Positions 41,513-50,515 of a stretch of 64,000 bases of DNA are shown one piece after another; the first letter of the stretch is position 1; each line of letters opens with the position of its first letter. Location: positions 1-64,000 of the forward strand of contig DATKUK010000119.1 in NCBI GenBank assembly GCA_035530655.1, read 5' to 3'. A program made the position numbers and the translations under genes. The DNA comes from DATKUK01 sp035530655. Its GTDB lineage: Bacteria > Planctomycetota > Phycisphaerae > UBA1845 > DATKUK01. Under the pieces are notes generated by a model. That model did no database searches. It had not been told where the DNA came from and saw nothing but the letters and a program-made list of their open reading frames with translations.

Positions 41513-44037
41513 ATCCCGACCGCCTCCGCCGCGAGCCTCTCGACCGCCGTAATCTCCCCAGGCCCAAGATCGTACAGGCGATATACGAGCCGGTCGATCA
41601 AACCGTCCAGCCGCACCATGAACGCTGCGGTCTCGCGCACCCCGGTCGTGTCACCGGACTTCTGTACAGTCTCGTGCGTTGCTGCCAGGGCGGTCATCAT
41701 CCTGGCTGCATGTGCCAATGGACGCTGGACGACGACCGTCGGCGCCTTCGCCAGCCCGCACCGCGCAGCCAAGTCGTTCGCGTCGTCACCAGCCGGTCCG
41801 GACTGCAAAGATCGTATCATCCGGCGCAGGAGTGGGTTCTGATCCTTCGGCAGGCGATACGCGACGTACGGCGGCAGCCTGAGGCTCTGCAAATGCGACA
41901 CTTTCACTTGCGGGAACGATCGCTGTGCAGCGTCGCCAAACGCCAACCGATGCAAACACGCGATCAGCTTCGAGTTCAGCAGCGCCAGGACGTAGTCGTC
42001 GTCCCAATCGTCTACACCATAAAACGCCAGCGCGCTGTTGCGGAAGTAGGTCGGCTCGCGGTGCGCAGCGGCGATTGGGCGATTGGCCGTCTGCCGCAGC
42101 AGCAGTCGCGCCCGGCTGTACGTCGTGGGCGCAGCGATCCGCCAATACCGCCCGTCGACCGACTGCAAGTCGAGTCGCAGCCACATCTTGGCCGGCCCGA
42201 GTCGATAACGCGACACGTCGCGCCCCAGCCGGATAGGCGCCCATTGTCCGTCCATAGGTCGATCGGAGATCAACAGTCGAGCGCTGTTGCCCGTGTGCAC
42301 GCCCGGGTCGCCGAAAGTCTTGGGGGCCAGCGGCTCGAATCGCGTCACCTTCCGCACAACTCCCTGCGGTAACGATGGCGCGACGCGCACGCGCCGCGGG
42401 CCACCACGGCGCGGCCAAGGCGGGGCAGGCGACTTGCTGCCTGCTCGCGTGTCCTCGCGTCGAACCAGCACGTAGACCCCTGCCGGCCCGGTCACCCCGC
42501 TGAAGCCGTCCTCGCCGACCTCCGTCACAGGCTCAACCAGCGACGCACGTTGCTCGACTGCCCGACGAAGGCGTCCGTATCCGCTGAGGTCGGACACCTG
42601 CAGCGGAAGCACCAGACCTACATAAGCACTTGGCCCGACGAGCGTTACGGCTCGCTCCAGGAAGAGCCCGTGCGTCGACCGCCAGCCGGAAAACCCCTGG
42701 TAATGCCCCAACCAGTAGTCCACCAGCGCCGTCGGCGCCGCCTGACGTTGCCGCCCCGAAAACGATATCCAGGGCGGGTTGCCGACCACCACATCGAACC
42801 CCCGACGCCCATCCCGCCGAAACACAGCGTCGAATGCCGCCGGCCAGTCCAGCGGCGGCGCGCCGGAAAGCCCCAATTCCGGCTGCGACGGTGTGGCCTC
42901 CGTGTCGTCTGGGCCGCGCCCCACAACGGAGTCACCCCACTTGAAGTGGTCATCAAGCGTCGGGGCTGCCGCGCCCACCTGTAGAGACAGGCACGTCCTG
43001 GCCAGCTCGACGCCGACAGGATCTGAATCGACACCGAACACGCAACGGGCCAGCACCATCCTCCGCAGCCACCCACGACCAGACGTCGTATCCAGCCAAC
43101 CCAAAGCGTCGCCCACACCACGCTCGATGAGCCACTCGCGTACCGTTTCGGCGATGGCTTCGACTGTGGCCGCGAGAAACTGCCCGCAGCCCATGGCTGG
43201 GTCCAGCACCGCAAAGTCAAGCGCGTCGGCCAGCAAGCGCCGCGCGGTTGCCTTCGTTGGCTTTGCGTTCTTCCCTATGCCGTTAGCTACGGCCTCAAGA
43301 TGCTCGCGCAGCGCCGGCTGGACCGCTTTGGCTACAACTTGTTGCACGATTGCATCGGGTGTGTAGAAGCTCCCCGTGGCTTTTCGCCCCGTTCGTGAGC
43401 CTCGCACGGTCAGCCGAACCGGCACGGTGGGCTCACCTGTACGACGTCTCGCAGCGTCCTCCGTCACCGGGTGCAGGCAGACAGCTATCACCCGTTCGTG
43501 CAGCCAGCCGAGCCGTTGCGGATCGCTCGGTGCGAGATCGGCAGGTTTGCTCTGATCGGTGGTTTCACGTAGCAGATCGAGCACTTCGGCCAGCACAGCG
43601 TCGGAGACCCGGTGGCGGCGCAGGAATCGCACGGCATCGAGCCACACCGGATCCGCACGGCGTCCTGCTTGCCGCAGTCGTCCCGCCAGCAGTGGACCCA
43701 CGTAGACGCGGCGCTCCGACGCATCGGCAAGGTCACGCAGAGCCCGATCAAGTTGCCTGCCCAGGTTTACGTCCTTACGGGCAGGCCGCGGCGATTCGCC
43801 GCCGTCGCTCAGCCCGCCCGCGTTGACCTGCAAGAGCAGGACGACACGGTACAGCAACAGTGCTGCCGCCCGATGCAAGCACCCCAGCCGTTGCGGTTGA
43901 AGCGGGATCGTCCAATTGCGTTGGGCGAGCGCACCGGCCAGAAGCCCTTCTGCAAGACACGGCAGCGCCTGCCTGACCGCCCGATCGACCACCCGCGCCG
44001 GCGTCACGGATCGGTGTTTGCCCTGCGATCGACTCAT
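41509..44037 (-). CDS. N6-adenine DNA methyltransferase (Eco57I/TaqI type)
   Basis: The 842-residue product contains GSFYTPDAIVQQVV, the SAM-binding motif I LDPAMGCGQF (about residue 277) and the catalytic motif IV NPPW (about residue 419). A C-terminal target-recognition half includes YFRNSALAFYGVDDWDDDYVL-type segments (quoted in part) as in TaqI_C/Eco57I enzymes. No PD-(D/E)XK nuclease motif was seen in the N-terminal 200 residues, so it may be a solitary methylase or the M subunit of a system with a distant nuclease. The ATG at 44037 (MSRSQG) is chosen because the longer frame to 44277 crosses the divergent gene. It is co-translated with the RNase HII-like gene. Confidence 0.82.
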   Translation of the reverse strand: MSRSQGKHRSVTPARVVDRAVRQALPCLAEGLLAGALAQRNWTIPLQPQRLGCLHRAAALLLYRVVLLLQVNAGGLSDGGESPRPARKDVNLGRQLDRALRDLADASERRVYVGPLLAGRLRQAGRRADPVWLDAVRFLRRHRVSDAVLAEVLDLLRETTDQSKPADLAPSDPQRLGWLHERVIAVCLHPVTEDAARRRTGEPTVPVRLTVRGSRTGRKATGSFYTPDAIVQQVVAKAVQPALREHLEAVANGIGKNAKPTKATARRLLADALDFAVLDPAMGCGQFLAATVEAIAETVREWLIERGVGDALGWLDTTSGRGWLRRMVLARCVFGVDSDPVGVELARTCLSLQVGAAAPTLDDHFKWGDSVVGRGPDDTEATPSQPELGLSGAPPLDWPAAFDAVFRRDGRRGFDVVVGNPPWISFSGRQRQAAPTALVDYWLGHYQGFSGWRSTHGLFLERAVTLVGPSAYVGLVLPLQVSDLSGYGRLRRAVEQRASLVEPVTEVGEDGFSGVTGPAGVYVLVRREDTRAGSKSPAPPWPRRGGPRRVRVAPSLPQGVVRKVTRFEPLAPKTFGDPGVHTGNSARLLISDRPMDGQWAPIRLGRDVSRYRLGPAKMWLRLDLQSVDGRYWRIAAPTTYSRARLLLRQTANRPIAAAHREPTYFRNSALAFYGVDDWDDDYVLALLNSKLIACLHRLAFGDAAQRSFPQVKVSHLQSLRLPPYVAYRLPKDQNPLLRRMIRSLQSGPAGDDANDLAARCGLAKAPTVVVQRPLAHAARMMTALAATHETVQKSGDTTGVRETAAFMVRLDGLIDRLVYRLYDLGPGEITAVERLAAEAVGI

Positions 44038-44091
44038 AGCCCGAGCACCAAACCCCCGTCGTAAAGAGTCACGTCCGTCGACTGAGCTTCG

Positions 44092-44099
44092 ATTATAAT
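44092..44099. promoter_or_regulatory. Symmetric -10 element between divergent genes
   Basis: ATTATAAT is palindromic and provides a perfect TATAAT on both strands (plus 44094-44099, minus 44097-44092). Neither strand has a good -35 at 17 bases. On the plus strand, transcription would start at about 44106, two bases before the GTG at 44108; on the minus strand, near 44085, about 48 bases before the methyltransferase ATG. Confidence 0.5.
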
Positions 44100-44107
44100 G
44101 CGGGGCG

Positions 44108-44860
44108 GTGACTATCACCCGGACAATCTCGCTGGTGGGCTTGCTGGTGTTGGTCCAGGCCCGCGCCTTGCCGTCGGCCGACCTGACCCGCGACGGCGTG
44201 ATCATCGGCACGATCGAGCCGCCCGACGTGCTCCAGTCGATCGCCGCCGTGGACCGCGAAAGCAAGCAGACCGTCACCGGCCAAATCGACCGCCGCCACG
44301 GGGCCTTCCGGATTGCCGGGCTGATCGTGGGTCGGCGCTACGACCTCGTACTAAAGACCACGCTGGGCCGCATTGAAGGCGCCGACATGTCCGTCGAGCC
44401 CGCCAACTCGAGCACCACCGCCAGCCGTCCGGCGACGAAGCCGGCATCCCGTGCGTTCGGCGATTCCGACCGAGACGCGATCGAACGCCTCGTGGCCGGA
44501 CCGCAGCGTTTTGCCGACGAGGTGCGAATCCTGCTGCTGAACGGCGTGGGCGAACGGGCCGCCGTGCTCGTCGAGAAGCTGCGCACCCGACGCTTCCACC
44601 AGAGCAAGCCCGATGAAGTCATCTGGCGTGTCGAGCTGTGGTATTTTGCCTTCTGGTACGGCGGCTGGGCGAGGCAGCCACATGCCGAACGCGTACTCTA
44701 CCGTCAGCGGATGCCGCGCGGTCAGTTGGATGCGACCACTTGGGTTTTCACGGACAAACTGGGTGGGGTCGTCGCTCGCCGCTCGGATGATGCCCGGCCG
44801 CTGTCGTTCCGCATTCCCGACAAGTTGGACCCAGCCAAAGGACGTGTAGCCAAGCCATGA
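44108..44860 (+). CDS. Secreted protein of unknown function
   Basis: The 250-residue product has a signal peptide (TISLVGLLVLVQARALPSA), a beta-rich segment (about 28-95: VIIGTIEPP, VTGQIDRRHGAFRIAGL) that looks like a small carboxypeptidase-regulatory or Ig-like fold, a Ser/Thr/Ala-rich linker and a C-terminal half starting FGDSDRDAIERLV without known motif. No family is recognised. The GTG start lies about two bases after the predicted transcription start, so the message may be leaderless. Its stop overlaps the start of the next gene (ATGA), so they are likely to work together. Confidence 0.65.
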   Translation: MTITRTISLVGLLVLVQARALPSADLTRDGVIIGTIEPPDVLQSIAAVDRESKQTVTGQIDRRHGAFRIAGLIVGRRYDLVLKTTLGRIEGADMSVEPANSSTTASRPATKPASRAFGDSDRDAIERLVAGPQRFADEVRILLLNGVGERAAVLVEKLRTRRFHQSKPDEVIWRVELWYFAFWYGGWARQPHAERVLYRQRMPRGQLDATTWVFTDKLGGVVARRSDDARPLSFRIPDKLDPAKGRVAKP

Positions 44861-45753
44861 GCGATCCACACCCATCCGGCACTCAACGCTTCGTCCGGGT
44901 GCTCCGCGCCAATTCCGGTACGGTTGTCGCCGTGCTGGTACTGGTGGCGGCGTGGGCAGGGCTGTTGGCCTTCCGCACACCGATACGTGTACGGTGGTGG
45001 ACGTGGAAGCTGCAACGGGCCACCGAGCCGGTGGAGCGGTTATCCTACGCCGGCGCCCTGGCCACCTACGCCGATCGAGCCGTCAATCCCGTCGGAACGC
45101 TTCTGGATCACCCGGACCAGGCGTTGCGGCTGCTGGCCGTCGACATCCTCAGCCAGGCCCGCTGCCGACAGGCCCAGCCGTACCTGCTTAAGGCCATGCG
45201 CGACCGCGATGAGGATGTCCGCTACACCGCTGCGCTGGGTCTGGCCCGCTGGCAGGGCGAGCGGGCCTTGCCGGTGCTCGCATCGATGCTGAACGATCGT
45301 GACGAGCTGACCGTCTGCGCAGCGCTGGTCGCATTGCAGCGTGTCGGTTCGCGCGAGGCCGCCAGCCTTGTGACGGCCAAACTCGCCGACGACGAGTCCG
45401 TGGCCGTGCTCGTGCAAGCGATTGAGTGCGTCCACGTGATGGGCAGTACGCAAGCCGTGCCGCGACTGCTGGCGCTCCTTGAGGACGATCGGACCGTCAC
45501 GGTTCTGCCGGCATTACAGCGGCAGGTGCAGCGGTTCGTTGAGAGCCGTCCCGACAAACTGGCTGAGGCGAATCTGCCCACTTCGCTGCCGGCGACCATC
45601 GATTTCGGCGCGACCGTCGCCGACCATGCCGCCCAGGCCTTAAGGGCCGTCACCGGTGAGAGCTTTGGATTCGACTCACGCGATCCGCCCGAACGGCGCC
45701 GCCAGGCGATCGACGCGTGGCACCTCTGGTGGGCCGGTCAGCATACGATGTAG
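44857..45753 (+). CDS. Membrane-anchored HEAT-repeat protein
   Basis: The 298-residue product has one membrane helix near the N-terminus (TVVAVLVLVAAWAGLLAF), then from about 75 to 235 tandem HEAT/PBS-lyase-type repeats (for example KAMRDRDEDVRYTAALGLAR, then LNDRDELTVCAALVAL). Such repeats bind proteins. No catalytic motif is present. It is co-translated with the preceding secreted protein and its end lies 12 bases from the convergent rseP stop. Function is unknown. Confidence 0.7.
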   Translation: MSDPHPSGTQRFVRVLRANSGTVVAVLVLVAAWAGLLAFRTPIRVRWWTWKLQRATEPVERLSYAGALATYADRAVNPVGTLLDHPDQALRLLAVDILSQARCRQAQPYLLKAMRDRDEDVRYTAALGLARWQGERALPVLASMLNDRDELTVCAALVALQRVGSREAASLVTAKLADDESVAVLVQAIECVHVMGSTQAVPRLLALLEDDRTVTVLPALQRQVQRFVESRPDKLAEANLPTSLPATIDFGATVADHAAQALRAVTGESFGFDSRDPPERRRQAIDAWHLWWAGQHTM

Positions 45754-45765
45754 CGTAGCGCGGGG

Positions 45766-48036
45766 TCAGCCGTTCCACTTAATGATGTCTTGTATCGTGA
45801 TGAAGACGAAGGCCACGATGATCAGCGCCAACCCCACGAGCTGCGTGATGACCTGAAGTCTGAGGCTGACCGGCTTGCCTTTGATCTTCTCGATGATCAG
45901 GAACACCATAATCCCGCCATCCACGATCGGCAATGGCAAAAAGTTGATTACCGCCAGACTCACGGAGATGAATGCCAGAAAGTACAGCAGCTTCGTTACG
46001 CCGACGCCCGCGATGTCCTTGCCCATCTTCACGATGCCCACCGGCCCGGAGATCCGCTCGATCCCCACCGTGCGACTGATGATGATCCGCTCGATCGTCA
46101 GGTAGGTCGAATAGACGAAGTACCCGGTCTTCTTCATGCCGATCCAGAGGGCCCGGACGGGGTTGCTCGCCTGGAGCATGATCGTGTCCGGCTCGGGCCT
46201 GATGTCCTCGACCGAGTAACGAACCCGCATGAGCCACGGATCGAGCCGCTCGGGGGTGACGGTGGCCGTTCCGCTCTGACGCTCACCGCTGAGCCGATCG
46301 GCCCACTCGACCGTGACCTCTGCCTGTGGTGCATCACCCAGCGCCTCGCGGCATAGCTCCTGCACGGTGAGCCAGTACGGCAGCACCAGCAGCTTGCGTC
46401 TGCCCTCGCTCTGCACGTAGATCTGGCTCTTGCCGTTGATGCTCAGGAGGTGGGCCGTGCCCGGCAGGTCGAGCGCAGCCGACAGCGACCACGGCACCGG
46501 CAGCGCCGCTTCCGATCGAACGCCGCCGTACTCCCATGCGAGCGTGACGGTTGTACCCGCACGCTCCCGTAACAGAGCGACCAGATCGTGCCAGGTTGCC
46601 ACGGGCTCGGCATCGACCGACACGATCCTCGCACCGCGTGGAATCCGCAGGTCGTCGTGGACCGGCCAGCCCTCGCGCGTATCGGCAACGATCAGTTCGT
46701 CGGCGTCCTGTCCCTCGAAGTTCAGCCCCACCATCGGCTCGCCGCGGCCGAAGATGCTCACGGGGCGATGCGGGCGAACCACCAGCTCCATGCGCTTGCC
46801 CCGCCGCTGAATCGTCACGTTCAAATCCTGCCCGTCGTTCTCGTCGATGCTGCGGCGAACCTCGTGGACAGTCGGGGTGTCGAGGTCGGCCCAACGGACG
46901 ATCACGTCGCCCACCTCGAAGCCGCGATCCCGGGCCTCTTCGGTGACTGGATCACCCGCGCTCACGACAAGCGCCTCTTCGGCAGGGCTGTTCTCCTGGA
47001 CCTGCGTCACCACACAACGAGGCAGCAACCCCAGCAGCGTGGCGCTGGTTTCGTCGCCTCGTACCTGCTGGACGAAGCTCAGGTTCGCCCGCGCGCGACA
47101 CGTGACCGGCTTGGTCGGGGAGTCAGCGACGTTGGGATCGACCGGTCGTTCGGCCGACACTTCGATTTCGCGTCCTTGCGCCCGCTGTAAGAGCAGAAAG
47201 TAATCGTAGAAACTGTCGATCTTGTGGCCGTCGATCGCCACGATGGTGTCACCGGCCCGAAGCCGGTCCACCACCGGATGAGCCTGATCTTGAAGCGCCG
47301 AAAACGCCACGCGCCGCGTCAGACCCGGCCCGATCCCCACCTGAAGCACTTTTCGCTGCTCGTTGTACTCCGGAGGCACTTGCAGCGAGGCGTCCTTGCC
47401 CGACCGCTGGACATCGAACTGCAACGTCTCGTCACGGTCCGCCAGGGCGATGGCCATCATCACGTCATTGAAGTCGTCCATCCATCGGCCGTTGATCCGC
47501 GTGATGACGTCCCCCGTTTGCAGCCCGTAGCGCTCGGCCGGCGAGTCGGGCACGACATAGCCGACCTTGGCCGGCAGCGATTCCATCCCCACCATGAAGA
47601 CGACCATGAACGCCAAAGCCGCAAACACCAGGTTCATGATCACCCCGGCGCTGACGATCAGGGCGCGTCTGCCCACCGACTGCGCGGTGAACGATCGGGG
47701 ATCGGACGCGGCCGTCCACTCCTTCTCCTTGTCGAGCGAGAAGTCCTCCTGCCCCAGCATCTTCACGTACCCGCCCAAAGGCAAAACGTTCAGCGCATAG
47801 CGCGTCTCGCCCCGCGTGAAACCCACCACCTCCTTGCCGAAGCCGATCGCCAGCTTGTCCACGCGAACGCCGCAAAGCTTGGCCATCGAGAAATGGCCCA
47901 GTTCGTGGAACAGAATTACGATGGAAAAGCCGACCAGGACCTTCACGATGGGCAGGATAGCGCCCACGATGGCCAGCAGCGCCGACAGCACGCCGTCGGC
48001 GTTCGGTGCGGAAAGGGTGAGCGATTCGGCTAGCAT
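45766..48036 (-). CDS. rseP: Site-2 intramembrane metalloprotease RseP with extra PDZ domains
   Basis: The 756-residue product has the zinc motif HELGH (His44, Glu45, His48) in the first helix and a second active-site segment NFLPLPIVDGG near the C-terminus supplying the aspartate. Between the membrane parts lie several PDZ-type modules (for example VGYVVPDSPAERYGLQTGD, RGFEVGDVIVRW), more than the two of E. coli RseP, whose length is about 450 residues. A GGAGGT site precedes the ATG. It follows dxr by 36 bases, a common pairing. The enzyme cleaves anti-sigma factors or signal peptides within the membrane. Confidence 0.92.
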   Translation of the reverse strand: MLAESLTLSAPNADGVLSALLAIVGAILPIVKVLVGFSIVILFHELGHFSMAKLCGVRVDKLAIGFGKEVVGFTRGETRYALNVLPLGGYVKMLGQEDFSLDKEKEWTAASDPRSFTAQSVGRRALIVSAGVIMNLVFAALAFMVVFMVGMESLPAKVGYVVPDSPAERYGLQTGDVITRINGRWMDDFNDVMMAIALADRDETLQFDVQRSGKDASLQVPPEYNEQRKVLQVGIGPGLTRRVAFSALQDQAHPVVDRLRAGDTIVAIDGHKIDSFYDYFLLLQRAQGREIEVSAERPVDPNVADSPTKPVTCRARANLSFVQQVRGDETSATLLGLLPRCVVTQVQENSPAEEALVVSAGDPVTEEARDRGFEVGDVIVRWADLDTPTVHEVRRSIDENDGQDLNVTIQRRGKRMELVVRPHRPVSIFGRGEPMVGLNFEGQDADELIVADTREGWPVHDDLRIPRGARIVSVDAEPVATWHDLVALLRERAGTTVTLAWEYGGVRSEAALPVPWSLSAALDLPGTAHLLSINGKSQIYVQSEGRRKLLVLPYWLTVQELCREALGDAPQAEVTVEWADRLSGERQSGTATVTPERLDPWLMRVRYSVEDIRPEPDTIMLQASNPVRALWIGMKKTGYFVYSTYLTIERIIISRTVGIERISGPVGIVKMGKDIAGVGVTKLLYFLAFISVSLAVINFLPLPIVDGGIMVFLIIEKIKGKPVSLRLQVITQLVGLALIIVAFVFITIQDIIKWNG

Positions 48037-48072
48037 GAAACCTCCGCGTCACAAGCGACAGCATCAACACAA

Positions 48073-49257
48073 TCAGGAAACGTCGCGGCGGGATTGTACC
48101 GGATCGGCCCGGCCCACACAAAGCTGCGCAACGTGCCGACGGGCCCACCCGTCGGCTGACAACAACTGCTCCAGCGATGGGTTGGGCACCACCTCGTGGG
48201 CCGACAAGGCCGACGCCGTCAGGGCGGTAATGTCTCCGAAACGGATGCGTCCGGCTCGAAACAGCTCCACCGCCGCTTCGTTGGCCGCGTTCAGCACCGC
48301 ACCGGCCGTCCCTCGCTTGCGCGCCACCTCGTACCCCAGACGCAACGCGCCGAAGCGCTCATGATCGGGCTGCTCAAACCGCATCGTGCCGATCCCGCCG
48401 ATCTCGAGACGTCGGCTACAGCACGGGCGGCGCTGTGGATACGTCAGTGCATATTGTATGGGTGTCCGCATGTCCGGCGTGCCCATTTGTGCGATCACCG
48501 AGCCGTCACAAAACTCGACCATTGAATGCACGATCGATTCCGGGTGAATAACCACCTCGATCTTGTGGGCTGGTACGCCGAACAGCCAGCACGCCTCCAC
48601 GATCTCCAGCGCCTTGTTCATCATCGTGGCCGAGTCGATCGTGATCTTCGGACCCATATCCCAGGTGGGATGTTCGAGCGCCTGTTCCAGCGTGGCGGCC
48701 GCGATCTGTTCCGCCGACCATGTGTAAAACGGCCCGCCCGACGCGGTCAGGTAGATTCGCCGCACCTCCTCGGGGCGCCCCGCCTGCAAGGCCTGGAAGA
48801 TGGCCGAGTGTTCGCTGTCCACCGGCACCAGCCGGGCCCCACTGAGCCGCGCCAGCGGAACCAGTAGCGAGCCGGCCACCACCAACGCTTCCTTGTTGGC
48901 CAGGGCCACACGCCGCCCCCTCTCCACCGCTGCCAGCGTGGCCGGCAGACCAGCAGCCCCCACAATCGCCGCCAGCACCACGTCACAGTCGAGTTGCTCC
49001 ACCAGATCCGCCGCCGCCGTCGGTCCGACCAGCACACGACACCGCCGCCCGATCCGGTCGGTCAGCCGGCGCTCGCTCGATTCGTCAGCCAGCGCCACCG
49101 CCTCAGGCGCCAAAACCTCCGCCTGCTCGGCCAGCAACGACCACGACGAGCCGGCCGACAGCCCCACCACGCGGTAGTCGGCACCCAGTTCGCGGATGAC
49201 CTGCACCGCACTGGTTCCAATCGAACCGGTCGAGCCAAGAAGAATGATACGGTTCAT
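48073..49257 (-). CDS. dxr: 1-deoxy-D-xylulose 5-phosphate reductoisomerase
   Basis: The 394-residue product begins IILLGSTGSIGTSAV, the NADPH-binding loop of Dxr, and has VPVDSEHSAIFQAL with the metal ligands Asp/Glu, TASGGPF, HPTWDMGPKITIDSATMMNK (quoted block) and VIHPESIVHSMVEF. It catalyses the second step of the MEP isoprenoid pathway. Length matches the family (about 390-400). It heads the dxr-rseP pair. Confidence 0.96.
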   Translation of the reverse strand: MNRIILLGSTGSIGTSAVQVIRELGADYRVVGLSAGSSWSLLAEQAEVLAPEAVALADESSERRLTDRIGRRCRVLVGPTAAADLVEQLDCDVVLAAIVGAAGLPATLAAVERGRRVALANKEALVVAGSLLVPLARLSGARLVPVDSEHSAIFQALQAGRPEEVRRIYLTASGGPFYTWSAEQIAAATLEQALEHPTWDMGPKITIDSATMMNKALEIVEACWLFGVPAHKIEVVIHPESIVHSMVEFCDGSVIAQMGTPDMRTPIQYALTYPQRRPCCSRRLEIGGIGTMRFEQPDHERFGALRLGYEVARKRGTAGAVLNAANEAAVELFRAGRIRFGDITALTASALSAHEVVPNPSLEQLLSADGWARRHVAQLCVGRADPVQSRRDVS

Positions 49258-49574
49258 CAGACGCTAGCGTCCCTCGGCGTGAATCGGCCCTGGCTGCATC
49301 GCCTTCACTATAGAACTGCTGCCAAGGGGTTTCAAGGTGGCCCGCTCGGCGTATCGCGCCGCTGAAAACCCACAGAGTCCGCGCCATATGCTCGCGCCCG
49401 ATCCAACACCACACCACCGCCCTGCGGCTGTTTTTCGTGTGGGCCTGCGTGGAATGGCATCGTGCACACCGCTCACGGCAGGCCTCGCACCGTTGTCCCC
49501 CTGCCGGACCCTGTTTATAATCAGAGCGCCTCAGGCTTGCACTGCCGTTCCAGCGACGGAATTTGATCCGGACC
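49258..49574. other. Divergent intergenic region between dxr and the rhomboid gene
   Basis: The 317 bases hold the well-formed plus-strand promoter at 49493-49521. No convincing ORF or hairpin was seen in the remainder. Confidence 0.45.
49493..49521 (+). promoter_or_regulatory. Sigma-70 promoter of the rhomboid gene
   Basis: TTGTCC (49493-49498) and a perfect TATAAT (49516-49521) are separated by 17 bases. The start point would be near 49528, about 47 bases before the ATG at 49575. Confidence 0.7.
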
Positions 49575-50447
49575 ATGGGTTGGCAAGATCGATCATATTC
49601 CGGCTATGACCCACCCGGCGGGCCACGCCCCACGACCCATTGGGTCTGGCCGCCGCTGACCAAGTGGGTCCGCAATCTGCTGATCATCAATTTCGGCGTG
49701 TTCTTGCTGGACCTGATCCTCCGTAACGGCGGCTCAACGTTTATACCCCGCGAGTTCAGATTTCAGGTATACGAAGCCACGGCGGGCCTGCAAGTGTGGC
49801 GGTGGCTGACGTACCAGTTCGTACACGGCAACGCCCGTCACATCATCTGGAACATGGTCGGGCTGTATTTTTTCGGGCCCGAACTCGAACGAACGTTCGG
49901 AACCCGAAGATTCCTTGCTTTCTACTTGAGTTGCGGCGCTGTAGGCAGCCTGTTCTACACCGTGCTGGTGCTGACCACGAGGGCGCAGGACTACGGCATG
50001 GTGGGTGCCTCCGGCGCGGTGCTGGGTCTGCTGGCCGGCTGTGCCGTCCTGTTCCCGCGTATCATGATCTTCGGGATCATCCCGATCCGGATCGTGGCGG
50101 TCATCTTCGGACTGATCTACTTGCTCAGCTCGCTCGACCCCGCCTCGGGTCAGCGCCTCAGCGACGCGTGCCACTTGGGCGGGATGGCTGCGGCGGTGGT
50201 CTGGATTCGCTACCTTCGTCGAGGCTCCAGATGGATCACCCGCACGCAGGAACGAATCCGGCAGAGCGCGTGGAAGCGCAAGAGGCGGCTGCTTGAGCTG
50301 GAGCGAGAGGAGGTCGATCGCATCCTGGCGAAGGTCCATACGGAAGGCATGCACAGCCTCACCCGGACCGAGAAGAAGATACTCCAGCAGGCCAGCGAGC
50401 GGCAGCGCCGCGAGGAGCGCGAAATCGAACGCGGCAGCCGACTGTAG
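49575..50447 (+). CDS. Rhomboid-family intramembrane serine protease
   Basis: The 290-residue product has about six membrane helices. The catalytic serine lies in GASGAVLGLLAG and the catalytic histidine in DACHLGGMAAA; the preceding HIIWNMVGLYFFGPELER is the conserved HxxxN and loop region. The C-terminal 70 residues are charged and helical (RKRRLLELEREEVDRIL), and in planctomycetal homologues follow the membrane core on the cytoplasmic side. The ATG at 49575 is preferred to the TTG at 49563. A clear sigma-70 promoter precedes it. Confidence 0.9.
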   Translation: MGWQDRSYSGYDPPGGPRPTTHWVWPPLTKWVRNLLIINFGVFLLDLILRNGGSTFIPREFRFQVYEATAGLQVWRWLTYQFVHGNARHIIWNMVGLYFFGPELERTFGTRRFLAFYLSCGAVGSLFYTVLVLTTRAQDYGMVGASGAVLGLLAGCAVLFPRIMIFGIIPIRIVAVIFGLIYLLSSLDPASGQRLSDACHLGGMAAAVVWIRYLRRGSRWITRTQERIRQSAWKRKRRLLELEREEVDRILAKVHTEGMHSLTRTEKKILQQASERQRREEREIERGSRL

Positions 50448-50515
50448 TCGCACCCAGGCGCTTGCCGCCGAATGAGTGAACGGACAACGAGAAGGCAGTC
50501 GGCGAGGACACGGAC

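Noticed and set aside
44098..44376. ATG-initiated frame at 44098 (92 residues)
   Set aside because: It starts inside the -10 element and lacks a ribosome binding site. The GTG frame at 44108 has a signal peptide and is coupled to the next gene.
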